Under the pieces are notes generated by a model. It saw only the letters and a program-made list of their open reading frames with translations. It was not told the origin of the DNA and ran no database searches. Below are positions 14,466 through 19,329 of a stretch of DNA of 19,329 bases, piece after piece (position 1 is the first letter of the stretch; each line of letters opens with the position of its first letter). Source of the stretch: JAFGED01 sp964551295 (GTDB taxonomy: Bacteria; Chloroflexota; Anaerolineae; B4-G1); NCBI GenBank assembly GCA_964551295.1, contig CAZKDJ010000067.1, positions 1 through 19,329 of the forward strand. Direction: 5' to 3'. A program made the translations under genes and the position numbers.

Positions 14466-15830
14466 TCAATCCAAGGAATCTTGACAATCCCGCACAGTAT
14501 CAGCTAGCCAAGGCACCGGCTCACCCCGATCGGCGATGGCCGCCAACATCTCCTGAACCGACTCGTAGCACACATCATAGCCGGCTACTCCGGGCTCCGA
14601 AACGGCCTCCTCTTCCAAGAAATCGAGGGCCATCCCATACCGTGGATTCTCCACGACGTAACTCTCCAAGAGATCCACGGCAGAGGGCCTGATCGGCAAG
14701 GCGCTAAAGGTCCGAGCCCAGCGGGCCTGCTGCTCCGGCTCGGTGAACCACTTGAGGAACAACCAAGCCGCCAGTTGCCTTTCCGGCGTGGATCGCAGGA
14801 GCGAAAAACTGGGGCCTTCAACATACACTTTGGGACGTGGGAGCGTGGTCGGTAGGTGAGAGATCGACCAGTTGAAACCCGCCCCCTCGACTACACTCTT
14901 GCGGTAATAGGGCAAATCTGAGGTACTGCCGATGGTGAAAAGTACCTCGCCTGCGCTAAAGTCAGTCCGGGCACCAAATCGCTCCACTTTCAGAACAGCA
15001 CACTCCCCACTCAGAAGTTCCTGGATAAAGGTGATCGTCGCCATCCCCTCTTCGCCATCAAAGGTATAGGTCTCGACATCCTCATCGACCATCTGCCCAC
15101 CGTGGTTGAGGAGCATATCGACAAAGGTAGACACCTTGACCGAGAACTCGTAGCCATGAGTACCGGCGTCGGAATCGGAGGCCGCACACGCCATCTCGGC
15201 AAATTCCTCCCAAGTTTCGGGTGGCCCGGTGTATCCCAGTTCAACAAGCCAGTCCTCGTTATAGTACAAGGCCTCCATAGATAGATAGAGCGGCCATCCA
15301 TACCAATCATCGAACTGCGGGATGCGCTCGTCAGCCAGCGCGATAGGAAAGAAATCGTCCAGCTCCTTCCGCGTATAGCCCCACTTCCAGTTTTCCACGT
15401 ATGGATCGAGCGCGACCGATGCATCCACTATCGCAAAGGTCGCCACCTGGTGTTGCTCTGCGACCACGACGTCTGGCAGTTGGCCCGACTCGACGCGGCC
15501 GAGAACCCTATCGTAAAGGGTATCGCTCGACCCACCATACTCGCCGATGATCGCGATGCCCCACTCATTGCTGACATTGAACTCGTCTATCAGAGCCAAC
15601 AGCAGCTCTTCCTGGCCCCCGGTATACGGATACCAGAGCACGACTACCTGATCGCGGGGATCGACGTTCTCCAGGGCACCATAGACCTCCACATCATAGC
15701 GCGGGCGCCGGGTGGGTTTGATGTCCTCCTCAGACGGTGCGGGGCAACAGGAGACCACCGTCGTACCAATGAGGGACAAAACGAGCAACAGCGTGAATAA
15801 CTTGAGCGGTATCTTGTCTGTCATGATCAC
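14466..15830 (-). CDS. ABC-type extracellular solute-binding lipoprotein (sugar-binding family 1 type)
   Basis: 454-residue exported lipoprotein. The signal peptide (positive start, hydrophobic core about 8-24) ends in a lipobox VVSC with C28 as the lipidated residue. The mature part is a bilobed carbohydrate/oligopeptide-type binding protein: VVLWYPYTGGQEELLLALIDE at the start of the fold, QLPDVVVAEQH, WYGWPLYLSMEALYYNEDWL, GPPETWEEF, GEVLFTIGST and AAWLFLKWFTEPEQQARWA near the end. Those patterns are typical of family 1 sugar-binding proteins. The ATG at 15830 has GGAG 6 bases upstream. It has its own consensus promoter and no permease or ATPase nearby, so it is an orphan; it lies tail-to-tail with hypC. 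Ligand unknown. Confidence 0.9.
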   Translation of the reverse strand: MIMTDKIPLKLFTLLLVLSLIGTTVVSCCPAPSEEDIKPTRRPRYDVEVYGALENVDPRDQVVVLWYPYTGGQEELLLALIDEFNVSNEWGIAIIGEYGGSSDTLYDRVLGRVESGQLPDVVVAEQHQVATFAIVDASVALDPYVENWKWGYTRKELDDFFPIALADERIPQFDDWYGWPLYLSMEALYYNEDWLVELGYTGPPETWEEFAEMACAASDSDAGTHGYEFSVKVSTFVDMLLNHGGQMVDEDVETYTFDGEEGMATITFIQELLSGECAVLKVERFGARTDFSAGEVLFTIGSTSDLPYYRKSVVEGAGFNWSISHLPTTLPRPKVYVEGPSFSLLRSTPERQLAAWLFLKWFTEPEQQARWARTFSALPIRPSAVDLLESYVVENPRYGMALDFLEEEAVSEPGVAGYDVCYESVQEMLAAIADRGEPVPWLADTVRDCQDSLD

Positions 15831-15847
15831 TCCAAAAAACAGTGGGG

Positions 15848-15876
15848 ATTATAGAACCAAGGAGAAAGCGTGTCAA
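15848..15876 (-). promoter_or_regulatory. Perfect sigma-70 promoter of the solute-binding protein gene
   Basis: On the minus strand TTGACA (15876-15871), 17 bases (15870-15854), TATAAT (15853-15848): full consensus match. As at rpsU, the TGA within the -35 box is the stop codon of the upstream gene, here hypF (15875-15873). No terminator lies between. Confidence 0.9.
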
Positions 15877-18188
15877 GAGTTGGCATCCGCCACCACGGCC
15901 TGTCCCAGCGAGACACAGGCGTCGTTAGGCGGCACCAGACGATGGGTATAGACGGTAAAGCCAGCTTCGTCCAGGAGGGGCAGAACCATGCCCAACAGCG
16001 TCACGTTCTGAAAGACCCCGCCGGAGAGAGCCACGTCCCACAAACCGGTCTCCTTCCGAATCCGCAGGCAGACATCGCGGATCATGTGCGCCAAGCCCTG
16101 GTGGAACCTGGCAGCGATCACACCGGCGGGAACGCCCGCACGCACGTCGGCGACGACAGCGCCGATACAGGGGGCGGGGTCGACCTCCTCGTCGGCCAGA
16201 TGAAAGGGATAGGCCTCTCCACCCTCAACCGAACCCGCCACCAGCATCTCCAATTCGATGGCCGCCTGGGCCTCATAGTTGATCTCCTGACACACGCCCG
16301 CCAGAGCAGAGACGGCGTCAAAGAGGCGGCCGACGCTGGAGGTGGGGACCACGCTCACCTCGCGCTTCAACTGCTGCTCCAGAATCACCCGCTCGCCCAA
16401 AGGGGCAACAGCTACGGCTGGCAGTCCGTCGTCCCAGGCGATGCCCGCCGCCCACAGGTGAGCCAAGGCCGTGCGGTATGGGCGGCGGATAGCCGCATCT
16501 CCCCCGGGTAAGGGCACATACTTGAGATGCGCGGCCCGGCGGAAGGAGGCATAGTCAGCGACGAGAAACTCCCCACCCCAGATGGCTCCATCGGTGCCAT
16601 AGCCGGTGCCGTCGAAGGCCACCCCGATGACGGAAGCCCCCCCGGCGAGACCGTTCTCGGCCATCACCGAGGCGATGTGTGCGTGATGGTGCTGGACAAA
16701 AGAGATTGGAGATTTGAGATTTGAGATTTGAGATTTGGCCCACTGCGTCGACAGGTAACCGGGATGCATATCGCACGCGACGATTTCTGGCTCGATGCGA
16801 AACGTGCGCTTCAACTGCTCCACCATCTGCTCGAAAAACTGCAGCGTCTCGTAATTCTCCATATCGCCGATGTGCTGGCTGAGGAACGCATACCGGTCAC
16901 GGGTAAGGCAGAAGGTGTTCTTCAACTCCCCTCCCACACCCAACACCTGCTTCACCTCGAAAGGCAGATGTACCGGATAGGGCGCGCAGCCCCGCGAGCG
17001 GCGGATGGGCAGTTCCATCCCGGCAAAGATGCGCGTGACGCTGTCATCGCAGCGGGCGTGGATATCGCGGTCGTGCAGCAAGAAACCATCGGCCAGATTC
17101 CCCAACCGCTCCAGCGCCTCGTCGTTGTCGATGGCGATGGGCTCCTCGGAATAGTTGCCGGAGGTCATCACCAGCGCGACGGGAAAACCGTTGGTTGGTT
17201 CCAGAAGCAGATAGTGCAGTGGCGTATAAGGCAGCATCACGCCGAGAGTGTTGTTGCCCGGGGCCACCAGCGGTGAGATAGGTGCATTTGGCCGCCGGCG
17301 CAGAAGGACAACAGGCCGCTCGCGAGAGGTGAGCAATGTCCGTTCGTCGTCGTTCACTTCGCAGTACATCTCCACCGTCTCCAGATCGAAGGACATGATG
17401 GCAAAGGGCTTGTCCACCCGTCCCTTGCGCTCTCGCAGCAGCGTCACCGCCTCGTCGTTCGTCGCGTCGCACGCCAGGTGGAAACCGCCCAGGCCTTTGA
17501 CGGCGACGATCTTGCCTTCGACCAGCATCTGACGCACAGCGCGAATCGCATTGTCACCAGAAGAGATTGGAGGTTGGAGATTGGAGATTTGGAGCCAGAT
17601 GTGAGGACCGCACATCGGGCACGCGTTCGGCTGCGCGTGGAAGCGGCGGTTCGTCGGATCGCCGTATTCGGCCTGGCAATCGGGGCACATCACAAAGGGC
17701 GCCATCGTCGTCTTGGGCCGGTCGTAGGGAATATCCTGGATGATGGTGAAACGCGGGCCGCAGTTGGTGCAGTTGATAAAAGGGTAGCGATAGCGCCGGT
17801 CGTCGGGGTCGAAAAGCTCGTGCAGACAATCGTCGCAGATAGCCACGTCGGGCGAGATGGGCAGAAACTCGCCGGGCTGAGCCTGTGAGTGGCGGATGAC
17901 AAAGCGACCGGGCTCCGGCATATCGACCGTGGCAGGTGGAACGCTCGTGGCAGAGATGTACTCGATGCGGGCGAGAGGCGGCGAGTCGTTCATCAGCCGT
18001 TCGACAAACTCGTCCAGCACGTCGTCAGGGCCCACGGCCTTGATCTCCACGCCGGAGGAGCTGTTGAGCACCCACCCGGCAAGACTCAGCTTGGCGGCCA
18101 GATTGTACACAAAGGGACGAAACCCCACCCCTTGCACGACGCCTTTGATGTGAATATGTCGAGCAGAAAGCGAACGATCTTGGGTCAC
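15873..18188 (-). CDS. hypF: Carbamoyltransferase HypF (hydrogenase maturation)
   Basis: 771-residue HypF, which converts carbamoyl phosphate and ATP to carbamoyl-AMP and passes the carbamoyl group to HypE to make the cyanide ligands of the active-site iron. Domains: acylphosphatase-like (about 10-98, GVVQGVGFRPFVYNLA with R24); two zinc-finger blocks (about 115-205, CDDC...CTNCGP and CPDC...CPMCGP); YrdC/Sua5-like (about 218-405, VAVKGLGGFHLACDAT); Kae1-like (about 420-760, VQHHHAHIASVMAENG, GVAFDGTGYGTDG, DVALSGGVFQN). The start is GTG at 18188, overlapping the protease stop in a GTGA junction with GGAGG just upstream; the longer frame from 18275 would run deep into the protease gene. Two heptanucleotide repeats sit in-frame between domain elements. 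Confidence 0.96.
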   Translation of the reverse strand: MTQDRSLSARHIHIKGVVQGVGFRPFVYNLAAKLSLAGWVLNSSSGVEIKAVGPDDVLDEFVERLMNDSPPLARIEYISATSVPPATVDMPEPGRFVIRHSQAQPGEFLPISPDVAICDDCLHELFDPDDRRYRYPFINCTNCGPRFTIIQDIPYDRPKTTMAPFVMCPDCQAEYGDPTNRRFHAQPNACPMCGPHIWLQISNLQPPISSGDNAIRAVRQMLVEGKIVAVKGLGGFHLACDATNDEAVTLLRERKGRVDKPFAIMSFDLETVEMYCEVNDDERTLLTSRERPVVLLRRRPNAPISPLVAPGNNTLGVMLPYTPLHYLLLEPTNGFPVALVMTSGNYSEEPIAIDNDEALERLGNLADGFLLHDRDIHARCDDSVTRIFAGMELPIRRSRGCAPYPVHLPFEVKQVLGVGGELKNTFCLTRDRYAFLSQHIGDMENYETLQFFEQMVEQLKRTFRIEPEIVACDMHPGYLSTQWAKSQISNLKSPISFVQHHHAHIASVMAENGLAGGASVIGVAFDGTGYGTDGAIWGGEFLVADYASFRRAAHLKYVPLPGGDAAIRRPYRTALAHLWAAGIAWDDGLPAVAVAPLGERVILEQQLKREVSVVPTSSVGRLFDAVSALAGVCQEINYEAQAAIELEMLVAGSVEGGEAYPFHLADEEVDPAPCIGAVVADVRAGVPAGVIAARFHQGLAHMIRDVCLRIRKETGLWDVALSGGVFQNVTLLGMVLPLLDEAGFTVYTHRLVPPNDACVSLGQAVVADANS
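16703..16737. repeat. Heptanucleotide tandem repeat inside hypF (5 units)
   Basis: Five consecutive 7-base units on the plus strand: AGATTGG once, then AGATTTG four times. In the hypF reading direction it is CAAATCT-type and encodes the peptide KSQISNLKSPIS at about residues 484-496, just before the conserved QHHHAH motif of the Kae1-like domain. The stretch keeps the frame. Confidence 0.9.
17564..17591. repeat. Second heptanucleotide tandem repeat inside hypF (4 units)
   Basis: Four 7-base units on the plus strand: AGATTGG, AGGTTGG, AGATTGG, AGATTTG. It is the same repeat family as at 16703-16737, and both are preceded by the same AAG. It encodes QISNLQPPIS (about residues 200-209), between the second zinc-finger block (ending CPMCGPHIWL) and the YrdC-like domain. 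Confidence 0.88.
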
Positions 18189-18646
18189 TGGACCTCCAGT
18201 TCGGCCAGGACCGCCTCCACGACGCGTGGGATGGCCTCTGCTACAGCAGGCGTGCACTCCTCCCCAAACGTCCACACCTCCTCCACCTCGACGGCGATGA
18301 TGACGAAATCCTTATCGGCAGGTAACTGCATCCCCATCCCCCGGCCCAGCGCTAGCGCGCCGGTCAGGGATAGATCGTGGGTTGAGCCCGAGTGCAACGT
18401 CGGCAAGTCGCCGGGGCACAGGCGGTAAACGTCGCCCGGCTTCCCATCAGTAGTCTTGATCGCATCCACCATGATGATCCGGTCGTAGCCAGCGATGATA
18501 TCCAGCAGCCGCATCCCGCCGACGCTGGCGTCGGCAAAGTCGACGTCATCCCGCTGGCAGCGTTTCGCCGCCTCCTGCACGACATAGATGCCCACGCCGT
18601 CGTCGCACAGGATGGTGTTGCCCATACCGAGCATCAAGGTTTTCAC
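18185..18646 (-). CDS. [NiFe]-hydrogenase maturation endopeptidase (HycI/HoxW family)
   Basis: 153-residue protease that removes the C-terminal extension of the hydrogenase large subunit after nickel insertion. Family marks: MLGMGNTILCDDGVG at the start with D16, VDAIKT with D61, and HDLSL with H90, which match the three nickel-sensing ligand positions (Glu/Asp, Asp, His) of known members. Length is normal. The start is GTG at 18646 with GGAGG 7 bases upstream. Its stop overlaps the hypF GTG (GTGA), so protease and hypF are translationally coupled. The group 3-like sequence and the nearby mvhD suggest its substrate is a cytosolic [NiFe] hydrogenase encoded outside the window. Confidence 0.94.
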   Translation of the reverse strand: MKTLMLGMGNTILCDDGVGIYVVQEAAKRCQRDDVDFADASVGGMRLLDIIAGYDRIIMVDAIKTTDGKPGDVYRLCPGDLPTLHSGSTHDLSLTGALALGRGMGMQLPADKDFVIIAVEVEEVWTFGEECTPAVAEAIPRVVEAVLAELEVQ

Positions 18647-18676
18647 TCACTTACCTCCAAGGGCATACAAGGCTCA

Positions 18677-18705
18677 ATTCTAACAGAATTCGCGCCATTC
18701 GTCCA
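18677..18705 (-). promoter_or_regulatory. Promoter of the protease-hypF operon, with overlapping dyad
   Basis: On the minus strand TGGACG (18705-18700), 17 bases, TAGAAT (18682-18677), with a TG one base before the -10 (extended -10). A perfect inverted repeat AATTCT-aac-AGAATT (18676-18690) covers the -10 box and may be an operator. The leader to the GTG at 18646 is about 25 bases. Confidence 0.6.
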
Positions 18706-18710
18706 CTGGC

Positions 18711-18743
18711 AAACAAAAACGGGCCAGAGATTCCCTCCAGCCC
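18711..18743 (-). terminator. Intrinsic terminator downstream of mvhD
   Basis: On the minus strand GGGCTGGAG (18743-18735) pairs with CTCTGGCCC (18729-18721), nine pairs with two G-U, around a 5-base loop, followed by GTTTTTGTTT (18720-18711). This is a classical rho-independent terminator. It ends the mvhD transcript just upstream of the protease-hypF promoter. Confidence 0.8.
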
Positions 18744-18776
18744 CTCAACGAGACACTTGACCGCATAGCCGCTACG

Positions 18777-19184
18777 TCACACTTCTATCTCCTCCTCAAT
18801 TGGCCCTAGCGCTCGCACCGCCTCGACGAACGCTTGCACCACTTGAGCAAACTTGGATGGTTCATCCAGCGACACCCAATCCAGTCGCAAACGCCCAGGA
18901 TGGATACTCACATAGCCCAACAGGTCACGCACCAGCGGCGCACGCTTGGTCGCGTAATAGCCACTGCTTATATAGTGGCAGTCACCTGCATTACAGCCCA
19001 GCATCAACACCCCATCGACGCCAGCGCGAAAGACGCGCATGATCATCTCTGGCGATACCTGCCCGCTGCACAACACCCGGATGGGCAGAATGTGAGCCAG
19101 TGTTGGCTCAATGGCGTCGATTTCTGCATGGTAAAACCAGTTGCAGATGAAAACGACGATTTGTGGTTCGAACGATTCACTCAC
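18777..19184 (-). CDS. mvhD: MvhD-type hydrogenase iron-sulfur (delta) subunit
   Basis: 135-residue protein of the FlpD/MvhD family. In methanogens and many anaerobic bacteria this [2Fe-2S] subunit carries electrons between a group 3 [NiFe] hydrogenase (or formate dehydrogenase) and an HdrA-type heterodisulfide reductase. Family segments: FICNW at the start, LCSGQVSPEMIMRVFRAGVD, then VLMLGCNAGDCHY. Cysteines C14, C39, C64 and C69 are present, but the fourth position of the usual C-N-W-C motif is Phe17, so one conserved cysteine is lost. The start is GTG at 19184, 41 bases after the stop of a truncated upstream gene. It is followed by a strong terminator. Together with hypABCF and the protease it points to a group 3 hydrogenase locus continuing to the right. 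Confidence 0.9.
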   Translation of the reverse strand: MSESFEPQIVVFICNWFYHAEIDAIEPTLAHILPIRVLCSGQVSPEMIMRVFRAGVDGVLMLGCNAGDCHYISSGYYATKRAPLVRDLLGYVSIHPGRLRLDWVSLDEPSKFAQVVQAFVEAVRALGPIEEEIEV

Positions 19185-19225
19185 AGGCCATCTCTCGCCG
19201 TGACCGAGATATCGATCACTCTCGC

Positions 19226-19329
19226 CTATGGGAACAACGCCGCGCAGTCAGCAAAGAATATATCGCCGGGCCGCAGCGCCGCCGCCTGGTGCACGTCGTC
19301 GCGCACCTGCGGGCTGGCTGGATCGACCA
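19226..19329 (-). CDS. C-terminal end of an unidentified protein, cut by window edge
   Basis: The last 34 codons or so of a minus-strand frame that enters from the right edge and ends with TAG at 19228-19226. The visible tail contains VDPASPQVRDDVHQAAAL and ends RPGDIFFADCAALFP. It is 41 bases upstream of mvhD on the same strand, so it is probably co-transcribed and may be a hydrogenase or heterodisulfide-reductase component. The tail does not look like the D-P-C-x-x-C end of a hydrogenase large subunit, and I do not recognise the family. Confidence 0.5.
   Translation of the reverse strand, partial: VDPASPQVRDDVHQAAALRPGDIFFADCAALFP

Noticed and set aside
15870..16511. Plus-strand frame of 213 codons opposite hypF
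   Set aside because: Antisense to a conserved part of HypF; no start signal and no recognisable product.
18189..18275. N-terminal extension of hypF
   Set aside because: It lies inside the protease gene and precedes the acylphosphatase domain with unconserved sequence; the GTG at 18188 forms a normal overlapping start.
1..19329. CRISPR arrays, tRNA genes, insertion sequences or a defence/toxin-antitoxin system
   Set aside because: No regular spacer-repeat array, cloverleaf, transposase or toxin-antitoxin pair could be recognised; the heptanucleotide tracts are contiguous tandem repeats without spacers.

Overview
The window is GC-rich and densely coded, and it reads as bacterial chromosome. 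The gene repertoire suggests a member of the Chloroflexota or a similar deep-branching, partly anaerobic lineage. The clues are an rpsU-yqeY-pgpH-ybeY-dgkA cluster, a large secreted alpha-2-macroglobulin-like/VWA protein, an orphan sugar-type lipoprotein and an MvhD-type hydrogenase/heterodisulfide-reductase adaptor. The phylum is an inference; there is no rRNA to confirm it. No tRNA, rRNA, CRISPR array, insertion sequence or phage gene was seen.

Left part (1-4434, all minus strand): a translation/envelope housekeeping cluster. A perfect sigma-70 promoter (TTGACA-N17-TATAAT) precedes rpsU (ribosomal protein S21). It is followed by yqeY, an intrinsic terminator, then pgpH (membrane HD phosphodiesterase), ybeY (rRNA endonuclease), dgkA (undecaprenol/diacylglycerol kinase) and a metallo-beta-lactamase-fold hydrolase cut by the window edge.

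4431-7097: a divergent pair, an EamA/DMT exporter (minus) and a MocR-type regulator (GntR helix-turn-helix plus aminotransferase fold, plus strand). Their shared intergenic region holds four GCCAAT-type boxes, probably the regulator's operator.

7352-10600: a 1082-residue exported protein with three Ig-like domains, a segment resembling the last domain of bacterial alpha-2-macroglobulins, a glycine linker and a YfbK-type VWA module. It converges with a LuxR-type two-component system (10650-12909, minus; response regulator first, then a GAF histidine kinase).

13059-19329: [NiFe]-hydrogenase maturation. hypA-hypB-hypC lie on the plus strand, led by a promoter and a terminator-like hairpin directly before hypA. 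An orphan solute-binding lipoprotein separates them from a minus-strand block with hypF, an endopeptidase of the HycI/HoxW type, mvhD and a cut-off upstream gene. hypD and hypE are not in the window. hypF carries two in-frame heptanucleotide tandem repeats, the most unusual sequence feature here.

The arrangement implies that the organism matures at least one [NiFe] hydrogenase. The structural genes probably lie just beyond the right edge, upstream of mvhD, possibly as a group 3 enzyme coupled to a heterodisulfide-reductase-like complex. The two-component system transcribed divergently from hypABC could control it, but the sequence does not prove this.
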